A DNA stretch of 64,000 nt from assembly GCF_024102715.1 (NCBI RefSeq), contig NZ_JAGFJM010000105.1, positions 21,348 through 85,347 of the forward strand, given 5' to 3'. How positions within the stretch are numbered: the stretch's first letter is position 1; the number at the start of each line of letters is the position of its first letter. Shown here piece by piece: positions 18,523 to 27,038 of this stretch. Made by a program: the position numbers and the translations under genes. This DNA is from Nitrosomonas communis. GTDB lineage: Bacteria > Pseudomonadota > Gammaproteobacteria > Burkholderiales > Nitrosomonadaceae. Under the pieces are notes generated by a model that was not told where the DNA came from, did no database searches, and was given only the letters and a program-made list of their open reading frames with translations.

Positions 18523-18732
18523 ATGAAAACACATATCGATTTGGATGAAGAATTACTCAAACAAGTGATTACGCTGGGGAATTTTCCGACAAAAAAAGCA
18601 GCTATCCAGGCAGCTCTCACCGAATTTGCCAAAACGCTCAAACGCCGGGAATTACTATCCTTACGCGGTCAGATTTCCTGGCATGGAGATCTTGATCAAT
18701 TACGCGCTACTCGAAATATTGAAGCAGACTAA
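18523..18732 (+). CDS. vapB: VapB-type antitoxin
   Basis: A 69-residue antitoxin of the type MKTHIDLDEELLKQVITLG with KKAAIQAALTEFAK, a small DNA-binding fold followed by a toxin-binding tail. Its stop overlaps the vapC start (TAATG), showing translational coupling. It represses its operon and neutralises VapC by family knowledge. Confidence 0.9.
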   Translation: MKTHIDLDEELLKQVITLGNFPTKKAAIQAALTEFAKTLKRRELLSLRGQISWHGDLDQLRATRNIEAD

Positions 18733-19127
18733 TGCTGGTCGATACCTCGGTCTGGATCGATTTTTTTAATGGCTATGCTTCCCTTGAGGCCGATCGTTTG
18801 GCACAGGCGCTGGAAGAGGGTGAACCGATCGCTCTCCCCGGCCTGGTCTGGACTGAAATCCTGGCGGGTTTGCGCAGTGAATCGGAAGCAGCCAGGATTC
18901 ACGGTTTACTGAACGCTTTCGATTATGTCCAAGACCCTACATGGCAGGATCACATCGAGGCTGCAAGAATTTACCGAACTTGCAGAACCAAGGGTTTCAC
19001 TATCCGTTCAACGATCGATTGTGTCATTGCGCAGCTCTGTTTACGCGACGACCTGCCATCGCTATGTAAAGACCGCGATTTCCAGACTATCAGCCAATAC
19101 TTTCCTTTACGTCTGATCAAAGTTTGA
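18732..19127 (+). CDS. vapC: VapC PIN-domain ribonuclease toxin
   Basis: A 131-residue PIN domain with acidic active-site residues in LVDTSVWIDFF, LPGLVWTEILAGL, IRSTIDCVIAQ and CKDRDFQTI. VapC toxins cleave specific RNAs, often tRNA. The gene is intact. A shortened copy of the same gene with its downstream flank lies at 20127-20311. Confidence 0.92.
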   Translation: MLVDTSVWIDFFNGYASLEADRLAQALEEGEPIALPGLVWTEILAGLRSESEAARIHGLLNAFDYVQDPTWQDHIEAARIYRTCRTKGFTIRSTIDCVIAQLCLRDDLPSLCKDRDFQTISQYFPLRLIKV

Positions 19128-19167
19128 TGTGCAATGTCACATCACTCCCTCTATGCCGGCATGGTGA

Positions 19168-19193
19168 GGTGGATAAGCAGCGCGTCATCCACC
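19168..19193. repeat. palindromic repeat, family B
   Basis: GGTGGATAAGC and the near inverse ending CATCCACC, 40 bases past the vapC stop. Downstream sequence (19223-19256) is similar to 19978-20013. Confidence 0.65.
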
Positions 19194-19272
19194 GTATTTG
19201 AGATTTGAGCCAAATCCAAATGATGATTCAAAACTGGAATCAGAATAAGGTGCATTGCTCAGAGCTGTAGGA

Positions 19273-19350
19273 TGTGCCGAAGCGCGAGGCGCATCAATCG
19301 CGAACGATACACTTCACTGCGGTTCAACCCAGCCTGCGATACTGGGTAGA
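19273..19350. repeat. dispersed repeat, family C
   Basis: Begins GTGCCGAAGCGCGAGGCGC and runs to GCGATACTGGG; best match is 18302-18361. It ends just before the stop of the antitoxin at 19352. Confidence 0.6.
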
Positions 19351-19351
19351 T

Positions 19352-19585
19352 CTATTTGCCAGAGGCTACTTGCTCAAGCCGTTCAGCAAGCCAAATCTTG
19401 ATGATGGACTGGCGCGTCACGCCGAGCCGGCTGGCTTCCCGGTCCAGAGATTCGATCATCCAGTCTGGAAAATCCACATTGATTCTTCTCTGTTTTTGCA
19501 GGGGCCTGCGCACCCGTGAAAGGTCCAGGACTGCAGTCATATCCTTGCCGCTATCAAAGTCTGCGTCAAATTTCTTAGCTTTCAT
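19352..19585 (-). CDS. BrnA/CopG-type antitoxin next to a broken toxin
   Basis: A 77-residue ribbon-helix-helix antitoxin: RRINVDFPDWMIESLDREA, RLGVTRQSIIKIWLAERL. It overlaps the upstream brnT frame by 11 bases, as in the first brnTA pair. The gene is intact although its toxin has an amber codon, so it may persist as a free antitoxin. An AGGAGGAGG ribosome site precedes the ATG. Confidence 0.85.
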   Translation of the reverse strand: MKAKKFDADFDSGKDMTAVLDLSRVRRPLQKQRRINVDFPDWMIESLDREASRLGVTRQSIIKIWLAERLEQVASGK

Positions 19586-19838
19586 ATGAAACCTCCTCCT
19601 CTGGACGTGAACGACGAACAGAAATAATCCAAATATTTTTGCTGCGATGAGTGATGATTGCCGACCAGTACTTACCTTTTATGCGGCCAATAACCAGAAA
19701 CCTTGGTTCATCAATCGTCTTTGCCGGAATCTCAATAAGGTACGGATCATTCTAGAGTTCCTGAGCTTGAACGAAGTCAATCCCGTGTTTCTCTAAATTA
19801 GCCAGGCTTTTCTGTTCATCAAATTTGAATAAAAACAT
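19575..19838 (-). pseudogene. brnT: brnT interrupted by an amber codon
   Basis: From ATG 19838 the frame reads FKFDEQKSLANLEKHGIDF, then VQAQEL, TAG at codon 29 (19752-19754), NDPYLIEIPAK and on to IIISVRRSRPEEE-type BrnT C-terminal sequence with a natural stop at 19575. Codon 29 is tryptophan or another large residue in such proteins, so a single TGG to TAG change explains it. The remaining frame has no other lesion, so the loss looks recent. Confidence 0.85.
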
Positions 19839-19857
19839 GGTATAGAAAATATACCAT
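19837..19857. promoter_or_regulatory. inverted repeat over the second brnT start, likely operator
   Basis: ATGGTATA and TATACCAT are exact inverses around a 5-base spacer and overlap the start codon. Position parallels the operator of the first brnTA pair, though the sequence differs. Confidence 0.6.
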
Positions 19858-19937
19858 TATTATAGGATATGAAAATTATTGGATCATTCCAGTAAAACCA
19901 TTTCCATTCGCGGGAGTCTGCTAAATCTAGCGTGGTA

Positions 19938-20113
19938 GGGTGGATAAGCAACGCGCCATCCACCGCATTTGAGCCATAATTAAAAACCGGAATCAGAATA
20001 AGGTGCATGGCTGAACCGGCACGTTTCCAGGTTTTCAGTCTATAATCCAAACCCACCTGTTTTAGCCGATGGTTGTTTGGTTTTTGGGTGGATGACGCGT
20101 TGCTTATCCACCC
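19938..20113. repeat. pair of family B palindromes in inverted orientation
   Basis: One copy at 19938-19965 and an inverted one at 20086-20113 bracket about 120 bases that include the GGAATCAGAATAAGGTGCAT block also seen near 19240. Together they look like a larger composite repeat. The whole 816-base stretch 19839-20654 has no intact gene. Confidence 0.6.
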
Positions 20114-20126
20114 TACCGTGCTATAT

Positions 20127-20311
20127 CTCCCTTGAGGCCGATCGTTTGGCACAGGCGCTGAAAGAGGACTTGAATAGGTTTCACTATCCGCTCAACGATT
20201 GATTGTGTCATTGCGCAGCGCTGTTTGCGCGACGGCCTGCCGTTGCTATGTAAAGACCGCGATTTCCAGACCATCAGCCAATACTTTCCTTTACGTCTGA
20301 TCAAAGTTTGA
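20127..20311 (+). pseudogene. second vapC copy with internal deletion
   Basis: 20130-20168 matches intact vapC from CCCTTGAGGCCGATCG, then the sequence jumps about 170 bases to TTTCACTATCCG and follows vapC to the same stop and about 40 bases beyond. The start codon region is missing. About a dozen base differences separate it from the intact gene. Confidence 0.82.
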
Positions 20312-20350
20312 TGTGCAATGTCACATTACTCCCACTGTGCCGGCATGGTG

Positions 20351-20378
20351 AGGTGAATGACGCAGGCTTATCCACCCT
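20351..20378. repeat. palindromic repeat, family B, eroded
   Basis: GAATGACGCAGGCTTATCCACC, downstream of the vapC fragment, in the same relative place as the copy after intact vapC. Confidence 0.5.
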
Positions 20379-20511
20379 GCCACTTTAGCGCATACATCCT
20401 GCGATCCAGTCAAATGACAGAATAAAACCTGTTTTACTGATTTATTCCAGGCTTCAATCCAACAGCAAGTTATATACATTCGCGTATCGCGTTGTTCCGC
20501 TAGCACACTGT

Positions 20512-20556
20512 ACCAAAGTACCATGCACCAAAGTACGATGTACCACAGTCCGATAG
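20512..20556. repeat. three 15-bp tandem repeats upstream of the Flp pilin
   Basis: Units ACCAAAGTACCATGC, ACCAAAGTACGATGT and a weaker ACCACAGTCCGATAG follow head to tail, about 100 bases before the pilin ATG. They could be binding sites for a regulator of the Tad locus or simple slippage. Confidence 0.65.
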
Positions 20557-20654
20557 GCGCGGCATACGTGATTTGTCACAATGACATCCGTGGCGTAACA
20601 AAACAGAGTCACTTTTTGCAAGAGAGCTTTTTTAACCGTAACTGGAGACATAGC

Positions 20655-20849
20655 ATGAACAAACTGATTCAATCTGTAAAACAATTTATGAACGACGAGC
20701 AAGGGATGGGCGCAGTGGAATATGCATTGATCGTTGCTGTGATGGCTGCAGCGATTATAGCTGGATGGGAACCTCTCTCAAACGGAATAAAAAATGCCTT
20801 CACTACAATCCAAGGCACAATTGAAACTAAAGCTGCTGCAGCTAAGTAA
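20655..20849 (+). CDS. Flp/Fap type IVb pilin
   Basis: A 64-residue pilin from ATG 20655 (GGAG upstream). The leader MNKLIQSVKQFMNDEQG is cut after Gly, leaving MGAVEYALIVAVMAAAI with Glu at +5 and Tyr at +6, the Flp signature. It forms the Tad pilus fibre. An upstream frame opening at 20523 has no support. A strong hairpin follows at 20897. Confidence 0.95.
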   Translation: MNKLIQSVKQFMNDEQGMGAVEYALIVAVMAAAIIAGWEPLSNGIKNAFTTIQGTIETKAAAAK

Positions 20850-20896
20850 TTAACTGGTGTGGCTCTATTTAGATAGTAGTTAATTTAGCTAAACCC

Positions 20897-20920
20897 GCCA
20901 CCCGGTCACTACCGGGTGGC
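20897..20920 (+). terminator. hairpin between pilin and prepilin peptidase
   Basis: GCCACCCGGT, loop CACT, ACCGGGTGGC: a perfect 10-bp stem ending 4 bases before ATG 20925. There is no T-run, so it is more likely an attenuator or 3' stabiliser that keeps pilin mRNA above the rest of the operon. It would also mask the peptidase ribosome site. Confidence 0.6.
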
Positions 20921-20924
20921 GTTG

Positions 20925-21473
20925 ATGGAAAAAAGCATGCATATATTACAGATTGCCATTCTGACAGGATTGTTAATCTTTGCCGCCTGGCATGACAGCC
21001 GTCATTTTCGTATTCCGAATGCGCTGGTTTTTCCTGGCGCTGTCATCGGCGTCCTACTCAATAGTCTACTGCCGCACGACATGGGCGGACTTGGCATACT
21101 TACTGCTTTAGCAGGATTAGGTGTTGGCCTGATTGTGCTGCTGCCGCTCTATCTGCTGCGCGCTCTAGGCGCTGGCGACATCAAACTGATGGCCATGATC
21201 GGCGCATTTGCCGGACCAGCCAGCATGTTGATGATCACAGCCTATGTCCTATTGGCGGGCGGGGTGCTGGCGATCGGCGTGGTATTGGTGCGCGGCAAGT
21301 TATCCAAGCTGATGGATAATTTCAGGTTCATGCTGCTCATGCGCCTGGCCGGATCGAGCAGCATCAATCTGCCGACAACGGAAACCATCAATCAATCCGC
21401 TGGCAAGCTCCCATATGGCGTCGCCATTGCCGCTGGGACGCTGATCTATCTGGTGAAGATGCAGTGGGGATAG
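20925..21473 (+). CDS. TadV/CpaA prepilin peptidase
   Basis: About 182 residues, an A24 aspartic peptidase: DSRHFRIPN holds the first Asp and GAGDIKLMAMIGA the second in the GxGD motif. Six or so membrane segments. It removes the leader of the Flp pilin and of TadE-like pseudopilins. Starts at GTG 20916, ATG 20925 or ATG 20937 are possible; I use 20925. Confidence 0.93.
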   Translation: MEKSMHILQIAILTGLLIFAAWHDSRHFRIPNALVFPGAVIGVLLNSLLPHDMGGLGILTALAGLGVGLIVLLPLYLLRALGAGDIKLMAMIGAFAGPASMLMITAYVLLAGGVLAIGVVLVRGKLSKLMDNFRFMLLMRLAGSSSINLPTTETINQSAGKLPYGVAIAAGTLIYLVKMQWG

Positions 21474-21730
21474 CATGCAACGTAAAGCAATTATCGGCAA
21501 CAGCTACTCCCCTGCTTATATTTAGCCACAGTCCACTCACACTCAACCGGATGTCATAGCCATTCACTGTTTAACCGTCAATCAGGGGATGAACTAAGGC
21601 CGTTTTGCCGTTCTGTTCCAATCATCACAATAGCATTATTTTCAATATAGTCGGCTTAGGGAGGCCATCGCGATCACGTGATGATGAAATACAGAATTCA
21701 TAATCAGATTAAAAAACAAGAGGACGATCA

Positions 21731-22534
21731 ATGAGAAATACAGGCGCGATTGGAATGATCGCAGTATCGCTATTGTTAGGCGTGGCAGCAATGGTCGTGG
21801 CAGGAAAATGGATTAACCAGCAAGTGAACATTGATGCCTCCAGAATCGTGGTGGCTGCGCAGGATATCAATGTCGGTACGCGGCTCACACCGGATCTGCT
21901 GAAAACCATCGACTGGCCGAGCGGCAGTGTTCCGGCTGGATCATTCCATGAGATCGAGCCGCTTACCAGCCGCGTGATCAAGGTCAACCTGCATCGCGGT
22001 GAGCCGCTGCTGGAAGCCAAACTTGCGCCCGAAGGCACAGCAGGCGGATTGTCAGGTGCCATTCCCGAGGGCAAGCGCGCCATTACCGTACGGGTCAATG
22101 ATGTGGTCGGCGTGGCCGGTTTCGCCCTCCCCGGCAATCTGGTGGATATTCTGGTCAATATCAAGGAAGACTATAAAAACCCTGTCTCCAAAATCGTGCT
22201 GGAACAAATACTGGTGCTGGCGGTAGCGCAGGATCTCGGCCGCGATGAAACCAAGCCCAAAGTAGTCAATGCCGTTACGCTCGAAGTCACGCCCGAGCAG
22301 GCAGAGCGGCTTGATCTGGCGCGCAGCGTCGGCACGCTCTCGCTGGTGTTGCGCAATCAAATCGATAAAACAAGCGGTTTAACTGCTGGCGTACGCACGC
22401 AGGATCTGCTCGGCGCCAAAGTCGCCACGGTCGAAGCGAAGCCTGAAGAGAAAAAAATTATTTACAAATCTGCTGGCGTAGCGAAGCCATCGGTCGAAAT
22501 TATCCGGGGACTTGAGAAAACCAATGCGCATTAA
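21731..22534 (+). CDS. cpaB: CpaB/RcpC Flp pilus assembly protein
   Basis: 267 residues: one N-terminal membrane anchor, a SAF domain (IVVAAQDINVGTRLTPDLL) and the RcpC core (GKRAITVRVNDVVGVAGF, LPGNLVDILV). CpaB is a periplasmic partner of the secretin. ATG follows AAGAGGACG. The preceding 257 bases carry no gene and probably a promoter. The secretin gene starts 15 bases on. Confidence 0.93.
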   Translation: MRNTGAIGMIAVSLLLGVAAMVVAGKWINQQVNIDASRIVVAAQDINVGTRLTPDLLKTIDWPSGSVPAGSFHEIEPLTSRVIKVNLHRGEPLLEAKLAPEGTAGGLSGAIPEGKRAITVRVNDVVGVAGFALPGNLVDILVNIKEDYKNPVSKIVLEQILVLAVAQDLGRDETKPKVVNAVTLEVTPEQAERLDLARSVGTLSLVLRNQIDKTSGLTAGVRTQDLLGAKVATVEAKPEEKKIIYKSAGVAKPSVEIIRGLEKTNAH

Positions 22535-22549
22535 TAAAGGGGATATTCA

Positions 22550-24157
22550 ATGAAATCGCAACAACCATCTGATTTGACCACGATCCTGCTCGGCATGATC
22601 GCAGTGTGGACAATCAGTATTTCAGCAGCGCTGGCAAATAATGTCGCCTCCATTCCCGCCAGTCTCACGGCGGCGGAGATGCCGGAGATGGCGTCCAGCA
22701 TGGATGTGACGCTGGGTAAATCCACTTTGCTGAGGCTGCCCTCGCCGATTGCGCGCATATCGGTCGGCAATCCGGGCGTGGCTGATGTCACCATGATCAA
22801 CCCGAGCGAAGTGTATATCCTCGGCAAGATGATCGGCACCACCAACATCATCCTGTGGCCGCGCAGCGGGCACACCAGAGTGGTCGATGTGACCGTGCTG
22901 ATGGATGCCGCAGCATTGCAAAGCAAATTGCTGGAAATCATGCCGGAAGAGAAAGACATCAAAGTCAAGGCTGCGGGCGATTCACTGGTGCTTTCCGGCA
23001 CGGTCTCGGACACCATCAAGGTCGATCGCGCAGTTGCGCTGGCGGATACCTATATCCGCACTTCCGTGCTGGGCATGATGATGAGCATGCAAAACAGCCA
23101 GGGAAATGGCGGGCAAAATGGTCAGGGTGGTTCAGGTAGTCAGGGCGGGCAAGGAATGCAGATTCTGCGGCAAGGGCTGCAAAGTGATGAGGATTCGCCC
23201 GGTGCGGGCGCAGGCCTAGGCAGCGTCAAGATCGTCAACCTGCTGCGTGTGCGCGATAACCAGCAAGTCATGCTGGAAGTCAAGGTGGCCGAGGTCAACC
23301 GCACTATTGCGGAAAAACTCGGCTTTGATTTCGCCCGCGCCGCTCAAAAAGCCGGCAGCGCCTGGACGCAGGTGATGGCGGGCGTGATTGGCGGCGGCGC
23401 TGCCAATTTTTTGACGGCGAAAAACTTGAATGCAGATGTCAATCTGGGTTTACCCAGAGTCTCAAACGCCACCTTCCAGGAAGGCACTGCTTTTCTCATG
23501 GATGCCGAGAAAAGCGACGAACTGATCAAAGTTCTGGCTGAACCCAACATCGTTGCGATCAGCGGACAAGAAGCAAGCTTCCTGGTAGGCGGTGAAATCA
23601 TGATTCCCATCCCCAGCGCCAATCAGGTCAGGTTACTGCCGAAGGAATTCGGTATCGGCGTGCGCTTTACCCCCACTGTGCTGGAAGAAGGCCGTATCCA
23701 CCTGAAAGTCAGTCCGGAGGTGTCTCAACTGGTCAGCATCACCAATGTGGCCTCAACCGGCCTGGGTCAGGTGCTGGCGGTGCCAACCTTCACCACGCGG
23801 CGTGTCTCCACCACAGTGCAGCTCAGCGATGGCCAGTCACTCGCCATCGGCGGCTTGCTGCAGGATGACTTCAAGGAGCAGGTCAAGCGTTTTCCAATGT
23901 TGGGGGAAGTACCAGTACTGGGTGCATTGTTCCGCAGCAGTAACTTCGAGAAGAAGAAATCGGAACTCATGGTGATTGTCACACCGCGCTTGATCAAACC
24001 GCTCGAGCCAGATTATCCGTTACCAACCGATGCCTTCATCGCGCCTGACCGCGGTGAATTCCTGCTCCATGGCAGAATGGAAAGCGCATCCGAACCAGCC
24101 CAGTCTGGCAGAGGGAATTTGCCGCAGATGGAGTATGGCGGTTTTCAGATGAAATAA
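22550..24157 (+). CDS. cpaC: CpaC/RcpA outer-membrane secretin
   Basis: 535 residues: signal peptide, N-terminal pilus-assembly domain (STLLRLPSPIARISVGNPGVAD), BON-like region, a Gly/Gln-rich linker near residues 183-205, then the secretin domain ending VPVLGALFRSSNFEKKKSEL. It forms the outer-membrane channel of the Tad system. The Gly/Gln linker is an uncommon low-complexity insert. Confidence 0.95.
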   Translation: MKSQQPSDLTTILLGMIAVWTISISAALANNVASIPASLTAAEMPEMASSMDVTLGKSTLLRLPSPIARISVGNPGVADVTMINPSEVYILGKMIGTTNIILWPRSGHTRVVDVTVLMDAAALQSKLLEIMPEEKDIKVKAAGDSLVLSGTVSDTIKVDRAVALADTYIRTSVLGMMMSMQNSQGNGGQNGQGGSGSQGGQGMQILRQGLQSDEDSPGAGAGLGSVKIVNLLRVRDNQQVMLEVKVAEVNRTIAEKLGFDFARAAQKAGSAWTQVMAGVIGGGAANFLTAKNLNADVNLGLPRVSNATFQEGTAFLMDAEKSDELIKVLAEPNIVAISGQEASFLVGGEIMIPIPSANQVRLLPKEFGIGVRFTPTVLEEGRIHLKVSPEVSQLVSITNVASTGLGQVLAVPTFTTRRVSTTVQLSDGQSLAIGGLLQDDFKEQVKRFPMLGEVPVLGALFRSSNFEKKKSELMVIVTPRLIKPLEPDYPLPTDAFIAPDRGEFLLHGRMESASEPAQSGRGNLPQMEYGGFQMK

Positions 24158-24170
24158 GGAGAAGATTGAC

Positions 24171-24482
24171 ATGAACCCAATAATCACTGGCAATAAATCA
24201 TGGCTGCTGCTCATCGTAGCCGCTCTGGCTGGCTGCGCACCGATCACGCCCCGCCTGGATGCGCGCTTTGGCGAAGCAGTCGGCGTTGCCAAAGCACAGC
24301 AGACCATCAACCCCGAGGCCTCGCTCAATACCGAACCGGTCAAAGGCATTAACGGCCAGGCAGGGGATGCCATTTTTGACAATTACCGCAATTCGTTCAT
24401 TAATCCACGGCCACCAATGAGAGGCGTGCTCAATCTCGGAACCGGCGGGGGCGGCAGCAGCCAGAGCGGCAATGGCAATTAA
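24171..24482 (+). CDS. small Tad-locus lipoprotein
   Basis: 103 residues, lipobox LAALAGC-type (VAALAGCAPI), then LDARFGEAVGVAKAQQTINP and a Gly/Ser-rich end. It occupies the place of CpaD, the secretin pilotin of other Tad loci, but is much shorter. A pilotin-like role is inferred from position only. Confidence 0.78.
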   Translation: MNPIITGNKSWLLLIVAALAGCAPITPRLDARFGEAVGVAKAQQTINPEASLNTEPVKGINGQAGDAIFDNYRNSFINPRPPMRGVLNLGTGGGGSSQSGNGN

Positions 24483-24497
24483 GTCTGGAGAATACGC

Positions 24498-25877
24498 ATG
24501 AATCATTTGCCAACCCGATCCTTCACTCGCCGTCATGCTCAAACGCCGCGCAAACAAAGCGGCGCGGTCGCCGTGATCGTCGCGCTCTCACTGGTCGGGC
24601 TGATCGGTTTTGTCGGCTTGGCGCTCGATCTGGGCAAACTGTTTATCGCCAAGACCGAGCTGCAAAACAGCGCAGACGCCTGCGCACTGGCCGCAGCGCG
24701 CGAGCTGACAGGCGCCAATACTAATCAGCTAAAACTGGCGGAAGCCGCTGGTATTGCCACCGGCGAACGACACAATGTCTATTTTCAGAATGAGCAAATT
24801 AAAATCAGCAGTGTCACCTTCAGCGACACCCTGGCAGGAAACTATGGCACCGCTGACGCTTTTACTGGAACAAAAGCAACTGAACAACGTTACGCCCGCT
24901 GTGAAGCCAGCAAAAGCGGAATCGGCAACTGGTTCATCCAGGTGCTGAATTTAGTGCCAGGTGTAGCTATTGGTGATCAGACCGTTGCTGCGGCTGCGGT
25001 GGCCACCCTCTCACCAAGCCAACAAACTTTTTCTTCCTGCCCGTTACCTGTGGCAGTGTGTGAATCCAGTCTTGAAAAGAAAAAGCCTGGCGATTGGGTA
25101 GGATCGTTGCTTGACCCAGGAGAAGGGATGACGGGTGATTTTTTATGGGCACCGTTCCCTAATGATCAAGACAATGGCACAAAAGATATTAAGGACATCT
25201 TAACTGGTAAAGAGGAGTGTAGCACCCCAATTGACAACCAAAAGGTTCAAAAGGTAGGTGATCCAGGAAGAAAGCAAGGTGCTTTTGATGCTTGGAATAC
25301 TCGTTTTGGTTTATACAAAAGTGAAGGTAATGGTAACGGTACATATAATGCATCCAATGCTAAGCCCGATTTGACAGGGTTTGCTTATACCGCGAAATCT
25401 TGGCCGAGCTGTGAAAAAGCATTTGCTAGCGGGGATTTTAGTCTGCAGCGTGAAAAGAATGTGCCATTTCAGGATAAGAAAAACGAATCAGACTCCACTG
25501 GTCTTAAAATTCCTGTAGACCCATCGGATTCATTAACCCATAGCAAAGGTGCGGATCGCAGGCTTGCTATTGTACCGGTAGTTAACTGCGATGAATTTGA
25601 GAGCGGGAGCGGAAATGGGAAAGGGAAAGGGAGCGGAAGCGGTCATGAAGCCACAATTACGAAATGGGCATGTGTATTAATGCTGCATCCTCTTGATTCT
25701 GGTGCAAAATCCACAGATCCTGCTTTTGCCTGCCCGACTGCAAAAGGGATAAAGGATAGCACGATGCTTCTTGAATTTATCGGCTTGGCAAACGACCCGC
25801 TCAGTCCCTGTGCATCGAATGGAGTAGTTGGCGGCCCTGGCAGTGCTGGTCCATTAGTCCCGGTTTTAGTGAGGTAA
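24498..25877 (+). CDS. TadG-like pilus assembly protein
   Basis: 459 residues with an N-terminal TadE/G-like region: QSGAVAVIVALSLVGLIGF, a membrane segment, then DLGKLFIAKTELQNSADAC AALA-type sequence typical of Flp-pilus TadG proteins. Unlike the two TadE proteins that follow, position +5 after the Gly is Ile, not Glu, so processing by the peptidase is doubtful. The long C-terminal part has a Gly/Ser/Lys-rich run (residues about 370-385) and no vWA motif I can see. Confidence 0.85.
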   Translation: MNHLPTRSFTRRHAQTPRKQSGAVAVIVALSLVGLIGFVGLALDLGKLFIAKTELQNSADACALAAARELTGANTNQLKLAEAAGIATGERHNVYFQNEQIKISSVTFSDTLAGNYGTADAFTGTKATEQRYARCEASKSGIGNWFIQVLNLVPGVAIGDQTVAAAAVATLSPSQQTFSSCPLPVAVCESSLEKKKPGDWVGSLLDPGEGMTGDFLWAPFPNDQDNGTKDIKDILTGKEECSTPIDNQKVQKVGDPGRKQGAFDAWNTRFGLYKSEGNGNGTYNASNAKPDLTGFAYTAKSWPSCEKAFASGDFSLQREKNVPFQDKKNESDSTGLKIPVDPSDSLTHSKGADRRLAIVPVVNCDEFESGSGNGKGKGSGSGHEATITKWACVLMLHPLDSGAKSTDPAFACPTAKGIKDSTMLLEFIGLANDPLSPCASNGVVGGPGSAGPLVPVLVR

Positions 25878-26377
25878 TGATCATGTATCAACAATGCAAA
25901 CTCAAACTACAAAAAACGATGCGCGGTGCAGTCGCGGTAGAGCTCGCGTTGCTATCGATTCCGCTGCTGGTACTCGCGCTGGGGGCAGCAGAATTTGGCC
26001 AGGCGCTGTATCAGTACAATACGCTGGTCAAGACCACGCGCGATGCAGTACGGCACCTTTCGCAACTGAACCCAGCGGGAAAGGGTTATGCAGAAGCACA
26101 AAGCGAGGCCAAATGCCTCGCGGTATACGGCAATACTAAGTGCGAGGGAGATCCTTTGGTGTCAGGATTAACCACCGACCTGGTTTCTATCAAACATTAC
26201 GCAAATGTAACTACTGATCCTGATTCAACATCTAGTCCAACAATCAGCCTGGTTGAGGTAGGCATTAGCGGCTACAGCTTTAATTTCCTGTTCGATCCAG
26301 GCGCTTTTCTCTTCCTGGGTGGCGGTGAAAAATCAATCACGTTTGGTGATATACGCGCAACGATGAGGCAATCATGA
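25877..26377 (+). CDS. TadE-like pseudopilin
   Basis: 166 residues. MRGAVAVELALLSIPLLVLALG gives the prepilin cleavage site after Gly with Glu at +5, then a TadE core (FGQALYQYNTLVKTTRDAVR). Its ATG overlaps the TadG stop (TAATG) and its stop overlaps the next ATG. Minor pilin or assembly factor of the Tad pilus. Confidence 0.9.
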   Translation: MIMYQQCKLKLQKTMRGAVAVELALLSIPLLVLALGAAEFGQALYQYNTLVKTTRDAVRHLSQLNPAGKGYAEAQSEAKCLAVYGNTKCEGDPLVSGLTTDLVSIKHYANVTTDPDSTSSPTISLVEVGISGYSFNFLFDPGAFLFLGGGEKSITFGDIRATMRQS

Positions 26378-26814
26378 GAGCTTCCCGGCAATCATATATG
26401 CAATGTGCCAATCAGCATGGGATAGCGGCTGTTGAATTCGCTTTGATCGCCTCGCTGTTGTTCACGCTGCTGTTTGGCGTCATGGAAATGAGCCGGTTGC
26501 TGTTTTACTGGAACACGGCGACGGAAGCAACCCGGCTGGGTGCACGCCTGGCAGTCGTGTGCGATAAAGACGATAGCGCGATCATGAGCAAAATGCAGTC
26601 TCTGCTCGGTGTACTGGGAGACAACAATATCAATATTGATTATTTACCCAGTGGCTGCAGCGTTGACACCTGCAGATCGGTCACCGTCAGCATCACCGGT
26701 TTAACGATATCCACCGTCATTCCGCTGGTGCCGCTCAATGTCACCATGCCGCCGTTCAGCACGACGCTGCCGCGCGAGAGCATGGACAGCGCTAATCCGG
26801 ATTGCGCTGAATAA
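26374..26814 (+). CDS. second TadE-like pseudopilin
   Basis: 146 residues. QHGIAAVEFALIASLLFTLL has the Gly cleavage site and Glu at +5; SRLLFYWNTATEATRLGARL is the TadE block. Two Cys near residues 95-100 (SGCSVDTCRS) may pair. It overlaps the first TadE gene by 4 bases. Confidence 0.9.
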   Translation: MRASRQSYMQCANQHGIAAVEFALIASLLFTLLFGVMEMSRLLFYWNTATEATRLGARLAVVCDKDDSAIMSKMQSLLGVLGDNNINIDYLPSGCSVDTCRSVTVSITGLTISTVIPLVPLNVTMPPFSTTLPRESMDSANPDCAE

Positions 26815-26868
26815 TGATGAATCAGCCAATTTCCAGAACATTGAGTGGTTGTTCAGACCGAAGTGTTA

Positions 26869-26940
26869 CCGTTCGCGGTGAGCTGGTCGAACCGCCTGCT
26901 CGAATGAACATCGTCTTTCGACAGGCCCAGGCCGAACAGT
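26869..26940. repeat. diverged REP-like repeat, family A
   Basis: CCGTTCGCGGTGAGC and the inverse-type CGACAGGCCCAGGCCGAAC arm sit inside the Tad locus, in the 224-base gap between the second tadE gene and cpaE. A relative of the 10331 repeat. Confidence 0.5.
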
Positions 26941-27038
26941 TAACGATGCAAACAATCCGTATAGCAAAGCAGCAAAAAAATATCTGGTGATTTAGCAATG
27001 GAAAGAAAATCTGTACCCGTAAGCAGAGGAGCTAACAA

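Noticed and set aside
19793-20152. 119-codon minus-strand frame
   Set aside because: It runs through two palindromic repeats and the vapC fragment; the product has no protein-like conservation.
16290-20654. CRISPR array among the repeats
   Set aside because: Repeats are irregularly spaced, inverted and of several families; there are no equal spacers and no cas genes.
22622-22921. long frames opposite the secretin and other Tad genes
   Set aside because: They are shadows of high-GC genuine genes in other frames.
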